9,590 bases of DNA. Origin: CAYLNM01 sp964385045. Lineage in GTDB: Bacteria; Planctomycetota; Phycisphaerae; Phycisphaerales; SM1A02. This document shows, one piece after another, positions 1 through 6,364 of this stretch. A program made the translations under genes and the position numbers. A model generated the notes under the pieces. That model was not told the origin of the DNA, did no database searches, and was given only the letters and a program-made list of their open reading frames with translations. The stretch spans positions 1 to 9,590 of the forward strand of contig CAYLNM010000161.1 of NCBI GenBank assembly GCA_964385045.1. Reading direction: 5' to 3'. How positions within the stretch are numbered: position 1 is the first letter of the stretch; every line of letters begins with the position of its first letter.

Positions 1-86
1 GGCCCCCGAGCCCCCGCCCGCCGCTTCCGCGGCCGGCCCCGCGGCCACCTCGGCCCCCGAGCCCGCGCCCGCCGCTTCCGCGGCCG
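1..86 (+). repeat. Imperfect 35-base direct repeat in the Ala/Pro-rich coding linker
   Basis: Bases 1-35 and 52-86 are identical except for one mismatch (base 14 against base 65). The period is 51 bases, exactly 17 codons, so the reading frame is kept. It encodes two copies of an APEP(P/A)PAASAA peptide in the disordered N-terminal part of the VTT protein. The array may continue upstream of the window. It looks like tandem expansion of a linker rather than a regulatory element. Confidence 0.75.
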
Positions 87-886
87 CCGCTCCCGCCGCC
101 GCGGCCGATCCCGCCGCGGCCGAACCCCCGCGGGAGAGCCTGGTCGACGTCGTTCGCCGACTCGGCCCGGTGGGCATCCTCGCGGCGGTCTGGACCGCGA
201 CGCCGGGGATCATGGGGCTGGTCCTGATCGGCGTGTACCTCGAGCCCGTCTCGGAGTGGCTGGACGCCCGCGGGTCGCTGGGCGTCCTCATCTTCGTCGG
301 GACGTTCATGCTCACCGCCGGGCTCGGGCTGCTGCCGACCTACGCCCAGGCGGTGCTCGCGGGCTGGGTCTTCGGGGCCGCGGTCGGCATCCCCGCCGCC
401 CTCGCCGGCTTCACCGGCGCCGCCGTGCTGGGCTTCGCGATCACCCGGCTGGTCTCGGGCGAGCGGGTCGAGCGGCTGGTCGCCGACCACCCCCGGGCCG
501 CGGTGGTGCGATCGGCGCTCATCGGCCGCGGCTTCCTGCCGACCCTCGGCATCGTGAGCCTGGTTCGGCTTCCCCCGAACAGCCCGTTCAGCCTCACCAA
601 CCTGCTGCTCGCGGGCACCGGGGTGCCGCTGCACACGTACCTCGCCGGCACCGTGATCGGCATGACGCCTCGCACCGCGATCGTGGCCATGCTCGCGGCG
701 GGGGCCGCGGCGACGGGCTCGGCCGACATCGTCGAGTTCGTCCGCGAGGGCCGGAACCGCTGGCTGTTCGTGGGCGGCCTGATCGCCACGCTCCTCGTGC
801 TGGCCGTGATCGGCCAGGTCGCGAGCCGGGCCCTGGACCGGGTGGGGCGGGCGGGTGCGGCAGATGCTGCGCCTCCGATGCGGTGA
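2..886 (+). CDS. VTT/TVP38-TMEM64 (DedA-like) membrane protein, 5'-truncated
   Basis: The reading frame is open from base 2 to the TGA at 884-886, so the true start lies upstream of the window; 294 codons are present. The first ~45 residues seen are a low-complexity Ala/Pro/Glu segment, probably cytoplasmic. From about base 170 the protein is hydrophobic with roughly five membrane segments. The VTT signature is visible: the Gly-rich block AGWVFGAAVGIPAALAGF (about 359-412) followed by VRLPPNSPFSLTNLLLAG (about 563-616), an arginine-proline-asparagine re-entrant loop typical of TVP38/TMEM64/DedA proteins. Members are inner-membrane proteins linked to lipid scrambling or transport of lipid carriers; the substrate here cannot be told. 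A GTG at 170 could start a shorter 238-residue form, but the open, similarly biased frame upstream argues for a longer protein. It ends 138 bases before the kinase gene, without an evident functional link. Confidence 0.8.
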   Translation, partial: APEPPPAASAAGPAATSAPEPAPAASAAAAPAAAADPAAAEPPRESLVDVVRRLGPVGILAAVWTATPGIMGLVLIGVYLEPVSEWLDARGSLGVLIFVGTFMLTAGLGLLPTYAQAVLAGWVFGAAVGIPAALAGFTGAAVLGFAITRLVSGERVERLVADHPRAAVVRSALIGRGFLPTLGIVSLVRLPPNSPFSLTNLLLAGTGVPLHTYLAGTVIGMTPRTAIVAMLAAGAAATGSADIVEFVREGRNRWLFVGGLIATLLVLAVIGQVASRALDRVGRAGAADAAPPMR

Positions 887-927
887 GTCCGAGCCGCCCG
901 CCATCGCTGCCGCCCGCGAGCCCCGAT

Positions 928-941
928 GCCCGATTTCGGGC
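928..941. promoter_or_regulatory. 14-base inverted repeat upstream of the sensor kinase
   Basis: GCCCGATTTCGGGC is a perfect dyad of 6-base arms around TT. It lies 42 bases after the VTT stop codon and 84 bases before the kinase start. It could be an operator half-site pair for the kinase promoter, or as RNA a 5-bp hairpin ending the upstream transcript; no T-run follows. Short GC dyads are common in such DNA, so this is a candidate only. Confidence 0.25.
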
Positions 942-1007
942 AAGGGGGTCGAGATTCCTCCGCGCGCGATAAACTGACGGCGGAGCGACGGCACCCGGGA
1001 GATCCAC

Positions 1008-1014
1008 GGAGGGG
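1008..1014 (+). promoter_or_regulatory. Shine-Dalgarno site that decides the kinase start
   Basis: GGAGGGG lies 10 bases upstream of the ATG at 1025. It is the clearest ribosome-binding site on the plus strand here and selects that ATG over the in-frame ATG at 926, which lies inside an inverted repeat and has no comparable site. Confidence 0.65.
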
Positions 1015-1024
1015 TCACGCAGCG

Positions 1025-4000
1025 ATGCAGGGGCCTGAGGTCACGACCTCCGGGGCGAACGCCGCCGCCCGGCTCGACGGTCGGGAGCATGAGGCGGATG
1101 CGCCGTCGACGGCCGCCGCCGGCGTGCCGGCCGAGCCGTCCAGTTCGGCCGATTCCGCGGTGCCCGACGTGCCCGACGTGTCCGACGTCACCCACGTCGA
1201 GATCGACGTTCACGTCCGATCGCATCCCGCGCGGGGCGACGTCGCGTCGCCGCCGCGCCGCGTCGCGGTGATCGGCTCCTCCGCCGGCGGCCTGTCCGCG
1301 CTCGAGGGCTTCTTCGGCGGCCTGCCCGCGACCACCGGCGTCGCGTTCGTCGTGCTGCAGCACGCCTCGCCGGACTTCGAGAGCCTGCTGCCCGAGCTGC
1401 TCGCGCGCCGAACGCCGCTCCCGGTCCGCGCCGGACGCGACGGCGATCCCCTCGTCGCCGACGAGGTGCTGGTCGTGCCGCCCGGTCACCGGCCCGCGTT
1501 CGAGGACGGCCGGCTTCGCCTCGTCGAGCGCGATCCCGCCGCGAGCTCCAGCGTCGCCGTCATCGACGGCTGCTTCCGCTCGCTCGCCGATGCGTGGGGG
1601 CCGCGGGCGATCGGCATCGTCCTCTCCGGCACCGGCGACGACGGGGCCGTCGGCGTCGAGCACGTCGCGGCGGCCGGCGGCACGGTGATCGTGCAGTCGC
1701 CCGACACCGCCGAGTTCGCGGGGATGCCCGACCGGGCGATCGCCACCGGCCGCGCGGACCACGTGCTGGAGCCGGCGGAGGCGGCCCGCGTGCTCGCGTG
1801 GCTCGGCACCTGCGAGCCGAGCGCCGAGCGGCTCTTCCGGGCCGCCCGCGAGGGCTCGGCCGACTCGGTCTTCGCGATCGTGCGCGAGCTCGCCGAGGCC
1901 GAGGAGGCCTGCGGGCTCGACCGGTTCGACGGCCGGATGCTCGCCCGCCGCATCCTCCAGCGGATGCTCGCCATCGGCGCGAGCACGCCCGAGGACTACG
2001 CCGAGCGCCTGCGGTGGGACGTGGAGGAGCGCCGCCGGCTCCGCGAGGCGATGGTCGACGGCGAGTCGAGCTTCTTCCGCGACCCGGACGCCTGGAGGAC
2101 GCTGCAGGAGCTCGTCGTCCGGCGGCTGGTGGTCGAGGCCGGCGGCGAGCCGATCCGGGCGTGGGTCGTCGGCTGCGCCGGCGGCGAGGACGCATACGCC
2201 ACCGCGATGCTCTTCGAGGAGGAGATGGAGCGGGCCGGCCGCCGCGTGCCGTACAAGGTCTTCGCGACCGATCTCCTCGCCTCCCGCGTCGAGCGAGCGT
2301 CCGGCGGCCGCTTCGACGCCGAGATCCTGTCCCCGATCCCGCTGGCGATGCGGCGACGAAGCTTCGACCGGCAGGGGGGGGCGGCAGTCGTGACTCCGCT
2401 GCTCCGCCGCCAGCTCGTCTTCGCCCGTCACGACGTGCGGACCGACCCGGCGTTCACCCGCCTCGACCTCGTGGTCTGCCGCGGCGTCCTCGGCGCGTTC
2501 GACGCGACCGGCCGGCGGCAGGCGCTGTCGCGCATCGCCTACGGCCTGCGGCCGCGCGGCACGCTCTTCGTCGGGCCGCACGAGCTGCCGGCCGAAGGCA
2601 CGCCGCGGATGCGACCGCTGCATCGCGACGCGGGCCTCTTCACCCGGCGGGCCGACGGGACGAGCGCCCCCGGCCCCGGCCCCGGCCCCGTCGCCGTCCC
2701 CGGTCTCGGACCCGGCGACCTGACCGGGGGGCCGAGGCGCGAGCGCGCCGGCCGCTCGCGGGAGCGCGAGCAGGTGCTGGAGGCCGCCCTCGAGTCGGTG
2801 CTCGCGGCGCGGCCGGGGCGCCTCTGTCTCATCGTGGGCACCGACGGCCAGCTGCATCACGCCTTCGGCGAGACCGAGTCGTTCCTCGCGGTGCGGCCGG
2901 GGGCGATGCGCACGCGGGTGCCGGAGCTGCTCCTCGAGCCGCTGCGCCAGCCGGTGGAGGCCGCGATGGAGCGCGTGCTCCGGGCCGGGGAGCCCGTCAC
3001 CATCCCGGGCATCGTGGTGCGGGGGGCCGGCGGCGAGCGCGTCGTCGAGGCGACGGTGGCTCCGGCCAGCGGCGACGGGGCGGACGAGCGGCAGGTGAGC
3101 ATCGTCGTGGAGACGGTGCCCGACGCGGCGAGCGCGGCGGAGGCCGGCGCCGAGGCCGCCGACGCCGTCGGGCCCGAGGACGGCGGGGGAGGCGCCGGGG
3201 GCATCGCCGGCGCCGGCCCCCCCCGGCTCGCCGCGGAGCTGCGCCGCACCCGCGAGGCCCTGCGCGAGCTCGGCGACGAGCTGTCCAACGCGCTGCGGCA
3301 GCGGCACGCCCTCGCCGAGGAGCTCGCCGAGACGTCCCGCCGCGCGCACGAGCACCACGCGGAGCTGATGTCGGTCAACGAGGAGCTCTACACCGTCAAC
3401 CGCGAGCACGAGGCGAAGATCCGCGAGCTCGTGACGCTCAACAACGACATGGAGAACCTCCTCCGCACCGCCCACATCGGGACGATCTTCCTCGATCGCG
3501 ACCTGCGGGTGCGGCGGCGGACGCCGGCGGCGGACGTGCTCTTCGACTCCGAGTCCCGCCGCGACGCGGGGGTGGAGCAGCTGCGACTGCCGGCGGGGGA
3601 GCCGTCGCTGGTGCCGGACCTGCGGGAGGTGATCGCGGCGGGCGTCGACCTCGAGCGGCAGATCCGCCTCGACGACGGCCGCGACTACCTGCTGCGGCTG
3701 CATCCGTACCGGCGCACCGACGACGGCCGGCTCGACGGCGTGGTGCTCACGATCGTCGACGTCACCGACCTCAAGAAGGCCGAGCGCCAGCTCCGCCGGC
3801 TCAACGAGGAGCTGCGGCACCGCAACCAGGAGGCGGAGGCCTTCGCGCACACCGTCTCCCACGACCTGAAGTCGCCGCTCGTGACGATCGGCTGCATGAT
3901 GGGCCTGCTCCGCGAGAGCCTCTCCACCGCGGCCGATCCCGAGCCGGTGCGCTACGTCGACCAGACCGAGGCGACGGTGCGGTCGATGCGGCAGACGATC

Positions 4001-4654
4001 GACGACCTGCTCGAGCTCAGCCGCGTGGGCCGCACCCGCAACCGGCTCGTGGACGTCGACCTCGGCGAGCTGGTGGAGGAGGTGCAGCGGGGCAATGCGG
4101 TGCACCTCGCCCGCGAGGGGATCGAGCTCCGCGTCGCCCCCGATCCGCCGACGATCCGCGCCGATCGGCGCCGGCTCGTGCAGGTCCTCGACAACCTCGT
4201 GAGCAACGCGATCAAGTACGGCTGCGACGGCGAGGGGCCCCACGCGGTGGACGTGGAGTGGGAGGACGCCGGCGACCGGGTCGTGGTGTCGGTGTCGGAT
4301 CGCGGGCCGGGCGTGCCCGAGGCGTTCCGCGAGCAGGTCTTCGGGCTGTTCCAGCGGCTGCGCCGCGATCGTGCGGGCACCGGGGTCGGCCTGGCGCTCG
4401 TTCGCCGCATCGTCGAGGCCCACGGGGGCCGGACGTGGATCGAGGGTCGCCCGGGCGGCGGCGCCTGCTTCCGGGTCGAGCTCCCGCGCGAGGGACTCGA
4501 CGACGAGACGCTGGAGCTCGTCGAGGCACCGGACGACGGACCGGACGACGGACCGGACGACCAATCGGGCGGGGGGCCGGGCGGGGGGCCGGGCGACGAA
4601 CCCGGTGGGGGGCCGGGAGGAGCCTCGGGCGGCCACGCGAGATCGGTTGCATGA
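1025..4654 (+). CDS. CheB-CheR-PAS-PAS hybrid sensor histidine kinase
   Basis: This 1209-residue protein fuses chemotaxis-type and kinase domains. Order, numbered from the ATG at 1025: disordered acidic leader 1-78; CheB methylesterase ~80-262, with Ser86 in IGSSAGG, His113 in LQHASP and Asp206 in SGTGDDG, matching the Ser-His-Asp triad and its spacing; CheR N-domain ~280-345; CheR methyltransferase fold ~345-542; (PG)n linker; PAS-like ~592-699; Ala/Gly linker; coiled coil ~736-812; PAS ~814-916; HisKA with phospho-acceptor His946 in SHDLKSPL; HATPase with N box DNLVSNAIKYG (1056-1066), G1 SDRGPGVP (Asp1092) and G2 GTGVG (1118-1122). The CheR part looks eroded: the usual CRN...IY motif reads CRG...GA (Gly487) and GEE reads GED (388-389), so methyl transfer may be lost. 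No transmembrane segment is visible, so it is probably cytoplasmic. No chemoreceptor or other che genes are present, so a general sensing role is likelier than chemotaxis. It overlaps the next receiver gene by ATGA, implying a kinase-receiver pair. The ATG at 926 would add 33 poor-quality residues. Confidence 0.9.
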   Translation: MQGPEVTTSGANAAARLDGREHEADAPSTAAAGVPAEPSSSADSAVPDVPDVSDVTHVEIDVHVRSHPARGDVASPPRRVAVIGSSAGGLSALEGFFGGLPATTGVAFVVLQHASPDFESLLPELLARRTPLPVRAGRDGDPLVADEVLVVPPGHRPAFEDGRLRLVERDPAASSSVAVIDGCFRSLADAWGPRAIGIVLSGTGDDGAVGVEHVAAAGGTVIVQSPDTAEFAGMPDRAIATGRADHVLEPAEAARVLAWLGTCEPSAERLFRAAREGSADSVFAIVRELAEAEEACGLDRFDGRMLARRILQRMLAIGASTPEDYAERLRWDVEERRRLREAMVDGESSFFRDPDAWRTLQELVVRRLVVEAGGEPIRAWVVGCAGGEDAYATAMLFEEEMERAGRRVPYKVFATDLLASRVERASGGRFDAEILSPIPLAMRRRSFDRQGGAAVVTPLLRRQLVFARHDVRTDPAFTRLDLVVCRGVLGAFDATGRRQALSRIAYGLRPRGTLFVGPHELPAEGTPRMRPLHRDAGLFTRRADGTSAPGPGPGPVAVPGLGPGDLTGGPRRERAGRSREREQVLEAALESVLAARPGRLCLIVGTDGQLHHAFGETESFLAVRPGAMRTRVPELLLEPLRQPVEAAMERVLRAGEPVTIPGIVVRGAGGERVVEATVAPASGDGADERQVSIVVETVPDAASAAEAGAEAADAVGPEDGGGGAGGIAGAGPPRLAAELRRTREALRELGDELSNALRQRHALAEELAETSRRAHEHHAELMSVNEELYTVNREHEAKIRELVTLNNDMENLLRTAHIGTIFLDRDLRVRRRTPAADVLFDSESRRDAGVEQLRLPAGEPSLVPDLREVIAAGVDLERQIRLDDGRDYLLRLHPYRRTDDGRLDGVVLTIVDVTDLKKAERQLRRLNEELRHRNQEAEAFAHTVSHDLKSPLVTIGCMMGLLRESLSTAADPEPVRYVDQTEATVRSMRQTIDDLLELSRVGRTRNRLVDVDLGELVEEVQRGNAVHLAREGIELRVAPDPPTIRADRRRLVQVLDNLVSNAIKYGCDGEGPHAVDVEWEDAGDRVVVSVSDRGPGVPEAFREQVFGLFQRLRRDRAGTGVGLALVRRIVEAHGGRTWIEGRPGGGACFRVELPREGLDDETLELVEAPDDGPDDGPDDQSGGGPGGGPGDEPGGGPGGASGGHARSVA
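2668..2690 (+). repeat. GGCCCC hexamer run encoding a Pro-Gly linker
   Basis: Nearly four tandem copies of a 6-base C/G unit encode PGPGPGP between the CheR domain and the first PAS-like domain of the sensor kinase. It is an in-frame flexible or polyproline-like hinge and may vary in copy number. Confidence 0.7.
4528..4590 (+). repeat. Two adjacent 12-base tandem repeats in the kinase C-terminal tail
   Basis: ACCGGACGACGG occurs three times in tandem (4528-4563, the last copy diverging in its final two bases) and encodes a PDDG repeat. GGGCGGGGGGCC then occurs twice (4567-4590) and encodes GGGP units, with degenerate copies on to about 4620. Both periods are four codons, so copy changes keep the frame. 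The tail lies beyond the ATPase domain and leads directly into the overlap with the receiver gene. Confidence 0.8.
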
Positions 4655-5124
4655 CGTCGGCCGATCTCGCCGCGGATCCCCGGACGCGGAGCACGCCGTT
4701 CCGCGTGATGCTGGTCGAGGACGACCCGGCCCACGCGCTGGTCCTCCGCCGCGCCTTCGACGCCCTCGAGGTGCCGGTGCAGCTCGATCACGCCGAGGAC
4801 GGGGAGGAGGCGCTCGAGCGGCTCGCCGAGGCGCCCGCGCCGCCGGATCTCGTGCTGCTGGACCTGAAGCTCACCGGACTGCAGGGCCTCGACGTCCTGT
4901 CGCGGATCAAGTCGACGCCGTCGCTGATCACGGTCCCGGTGGTCGTGCTCACGACGTCGAGCTCGACCCACGATCGGGCCGAGGCCTGCCGCCGGCACGC
5001 CAACGCCTACGTGCAGAAGCCCCAGCGGCTCGAGGACTTCCGGTCGCTCGTCCGCACGCTCGTGGGGTTCTGGGGCGGCTTCCACCTCGCGCGGCGGCGC
5101 GACCCGGGCTACGGGCCGAACTGA
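4651..5124 (+). CDS. Single-domain response regulator (Rcp1-like receiver)
   Basis: The 157-residue product is a receiver domain with a short N-terminal extension and no output domain. Receiver landmarks are all present: acidic pair Asp24-Asp25 in LVEDD, phospho-acceptor Asp71 in DLVLLDLKL, Thr101 in VVLTT and Lys123 in AYVQKP. The insert-bearing form and the FW-containing C-terminus fit the Rcp-type family that partners bacteriophytochrome-like and PAS histidine kinases. The ATG at 4651 shares bases with the TGA of the kinase gene (ATGA), so translation is probably coupled and this is the likely direct partner of His946. A purine-rich GGGAGGAG at 4615-4622 is too far upstream to be a normal ribosome site, which also favours coupling. 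The protein probably passes phosphate on or acts by protein contact. Confidence 0.92.
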   Translation: MTSADLAADPRTRSTPFRVMLVEDDPAHALVLRRAFDALEVPVQLDHAEDGEEALERLAEAPAPPDLVLLDLKLTGLQGLDVLSRIKSTPSLITVPVVVLTTSSSTHDRAEACRRHANAYVQKPQRLEDFRSLVRTLVGFWGGFHLARRRDPGYGPN

Positions 5125-5126
5125 AG

Positions 5127-5153
5127 GGCCGGCCGGGCCGGGCCGAGCCGGCC
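5127..5153 (+). terminator. Hairpin just after the receiver stop codon
   Basis: GGCCGGC (5127-5133) and GCCGGCC (5147-5153) form a 7-bp stem around a 13-base loop, starting three bases after the TGA of the receiver gene. There is no following T-run, so intrinsic termination is uncertain; it may instead protect the mRNA 3' end. Confidence 0.35.
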
Positions 5154-5324
5154 ACGGACGCGAGGCCGCGGGCGGCGTGGCCGGGCCGCGGCACGCGGCG
5201 GGCCGGTGACCGGAGCGAAGCCGCCGTGGCGATCGACCCGCGATCGAGACGGATGCGCGCCGCCGCCGCCGCGTGGCGGTGCGCCCACGGCCGCCACGAG
5301 GGCGGCCGACGGGGGTCCGCGGAG

Positions 5325-5364
5325 GTGGGAGCGGGCCGAGCGCAGAGGCGCGGCCCGCTCCCAC
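5325..5364. terminator. Strong hairpin between convergent genes, probable bidirectional terminator
   Basis: GTGGGAGCGGGCC (5325-5337) pairs perfectly with GGCCCGCTCCCAC (5352-5364), a 13-bp stem. The 14-base loop can add a GCGC/GCGC 4-bp stem capped by AGAG. It lies between two converging genes, 201 bases after one stop and 58 bases beyond the other. No T-run follows on either strand, so it is either a T-less terminator or an mRNA 3'-end block. Confidence 0.6.
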
Positions 5365-5422
5365 CCACGACGGTGCGGAGCTCGGGATGCCGCCCTCCCC
5401 ACGGCGGTCCCGGCGGCGGGGC

Positions 5423-5653
5423 TCAGCCCGCCTTGCTGAGGGTCGAGGTGCCCACCACCGCCCGCGCGATCGCGCGGAGGGCGGAGATGCGATTCTCGAC
5501 CTGCGCCACGCCCAGTCCGAGGACCATCGCGATCTCCCTGGGCGAGAGCTCCTCGGCGTAGTGAAGCATGAGCACCTGTCGGTCCACGTCCGGGAGGTTG
5601 CGGACGAAGGTGTGCATGTCGGATGCGGGCGCGGTCATGTGATGCTGCGTCAT
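5423..5653 (-). CDS. Orphan sigma-70 region-4-like small protein
   Basis: This 76-residue protein holds one recognisable unit. Residues ~18-65 match sigma factor region 4: a first helix with LPDVDRQVLMLHYAEEL, then the helix-turn-helix LSPREIAMVLGLGVAQVENR (36-55) and a final helix. Sigma region 2, needed for -10 recognition, is absent, so it cannot be a complete sigma factor. Region 4 alone contacts -35 DNA and the RNA polymerase beta flap, so a co-regulator or anti-sigma-like role is possible. The start at 5653 is chosen because the leader just before it is purine-rich; the in-frame ATGs at 5638 and 5617 would still keep the domain. The frame stays open upstream, but there it is out of frame within the fusion gene and has no family match. 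It lies 94 bases downstream of the CsrA-receiver gene, presumably in one transcript, and that gap is rich in GGGA motifs. Function is not established. Confidence 0.75.
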   Translation of the reverse strand: MTQHHMTAPASDMHTFVRNLPDVDRQVLMLHYAEELSPREIAMVLGLGVAQVENRISALRAIARAVVGTSTLSKAG

Positions 5654-5666
5654 GGCTGGAGCCCTT

Positions 5667-5694
5667 TCCCTGTGCTCCCTTTGCTCCCACTCCC
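5667..5694 (-). promoter_or_regulatory. Cluster of GGGA motifs in the sigma-4-like leader
   Basis: Read on the minus strand, GGGA occurs at 5691-5694, 5685-5688, 5676-5679 and 5667-5670, spaced 6, 9 and 9 bases. The last, ACAGGGA (5667-5673), matches the ACARGGA core of the CsrA/RsmA consensus and ends 13 bases before the ATG, so it can double as part of the ribosome site. CsrA proteins bind GGA, so these are candidate sites for the fusion encoded just upstream. Shine-Dalgarno-like purine runs look similar, so this is inference. Confidence 0.45.
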
Positions 5695-5714
5695 TGGATC
5701 GGTCGCCCCGAGAT

Positions 5715-5735
5715 CCCGCCGTCCCACCCGGCGGG
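5715..5735 (-). promoter_or_regulatory. Intercistronic hairpin with GGA in the loop
   Basis: CCCGCCG and CGGCGGG form a perfect 7-bp stem around a 7-base loop. In the minus-strand transcript the loop reads GGUGGGA, placing a GGA in single-stranded form, the presentation CsrA proteins prefer. A further GGGA (5714-5717) overlaps the 3' side of the stem. It lies 13 bases after the stop of the CsrA-receiver gene. No U-run follows, so simple termination is less likely, although attenuation before the sigma-4-like gene is possible. Confidence 0.45.
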
Positions 5736-5747
5736 GTCGGAACCGGG

Positions 5748-6359
5748 TCAGGCGACCCGGCGCGTCTGCGACCAGAATTCGGTGATCCGCACGATGGACT
5801 CCTTGAAGTCGGAGTACTCGACGGACTTCTGCACGTAGGCGTTGGCGCCTCGCTCGAGGCTCTGCTGGACGAACTCCTCCTCGCCGCTGCTCGACAGGAC
5901 GACCACGGGCGTTCGGGCGAGCGCCGCGTGCTCCCGGAGGCGGACAAGGAGATCGATGCCCGAGAGGTCGGGCAGCCGCAGGTCGAGCAGGACCAGGTCG
6001 GGCGGCAGGGGCGCGGCGCCGGCCGGGCCGTCGACGGCGGTGCCGTCGAGCGCCTCGAGGACCGGCAGGGCGGCGGGGAATCGCTCGATCGACTGCACGC
6101 CCTGGGACTTCAGCGTCGTGGTGATGATGCCCGCGTGAGCGTCGTCGTCCTCCACGACCCACACGTGGAAGTCGCGGCGGCCGGTCTTGGCGAGGCTCTT
6201 GGTCTGGTCGCGGGACAGCTCGCTGCGCACGACGGGGAGGAAGCGGGGGGCCTCGATCCCGAGCCGGACGCTGTTGCGGCGCTTGATCTCGCGGACGTGG
6301 ATCCGCACGTCGTCGCCGATGAGAATCGACGTGCCGGGACGTCGCTCGATCATCAGCAT
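5748..6359 (-). CDS. CsrA-like RNA-binding domain fused to a response-regulator receiver
   Basis: The 203-residue product has two parts. Residues 1-50 align along their length with CsrA/RsmA, beginning MLMIERRPG against MLILTRRVG, then SILIGDDVRI, VRLGIEAP and VVRSEL. The RNA-contact residues of the first strand (Arg6-Arg7) and the later Arg (Arg45, equivalent to Arg44 of E. coli CsrA after a one-residue loop insertion) are kept. A ~14-residue basic linker leads to a receiver at ~65-195: Asp71-Asp72 in VVEDDD, phospho-acceptor Asp126 in DLVLLDLRLP, Ser156 at the switch Thr/Ser position and Lys178 in AYVQKS. CsrA works as a dimer binding GGA in mRNA leaders, so phosphorylation could control dimer geometry or RNA access; that is inference. 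The ATG at 6359 has AGGGAG seven bases upstream, and no other ATG lies between the domains. The receiver resembles the one at 4651-5124 (ANAYVQK and FW motifs). I know of no standard description of this fusion, but could not search. Confidence 0.85.
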   Translation of the reverse strand: MLMIERRPGTSILIGDDVRIHVREIKRRNSVRLGIEAPRFLPVVRSELSRDQTKSLAKTGRRDFHVWVVEDDDAHAGIITTTLKSQGVQSIERFPAALPVLEALDGTAVDGPAGAAPLPPDLVLLDLRLPDLSGIDLLVRLREHAALARTPVVVLSSSGEEEFVQQSLERGANAYVQKSVEYSDFKESIVRITEFWSQTRRVA

Positions 6360-6364
6360 GGCTC

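Larger units (their letters stand above)
5125..5422. other. Non-coding convergent intergenic region
   Basis: These 298 bases separate the plus-strand kinase-receiver operon from the minus-strand sigma-4-like gene. Open frames cross it but none has a recognisable product or a credible ribosome site. It holds three inverted repeats: 5127-5153, 5272-5298 (8-bp stem CGTGGCGG/CCGCCACG, 11-base loop) and 5325-5364. No RNA gene, mobile element or other repeat is seen. Confidence 0.6.

Noticed and set aside
965..972. CGCGATAA as a sigma-28 (flagellar or chemotaxis) -10 element
   Set aside because: It resembles GCCGATAA, but no TAAAGTTT-like -35 lies at the required distance, and no other motility gene is present.
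926..1024. Upstream ATG at 926 as the start of the sensor kinase
   Set aside because: It has no ribosome site, overlaps an inverted repeat, and the added residues are not domain-like. GGAGGGG at 1008-1014 points to the ATG at 1025.
1594..4650. Long second open frame on the plus strand across the kinase gene
   Set aside because: It is an Arg/Pro/Gly-rich shadow frame typical of GC-rich coding DNA. Only its end, from 4651, is a real gene with receiver motifs.
3952..5364. Long minus-strand open frame antisense to the kinase and receiver
   Set aside because: Low-complexity Arg/Pro/Ser composition, no family motif, and it lies opposite clear coding sequence.
5654..5947. Upstream extension of the sigma-4-like gene to about 5947
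   Set aside because: The frame is open, but it overlaps the receiver domain of the CsrA fusion in another frame and encodes Arg/Ser/Pro-rich sequence with no sigma region 2.
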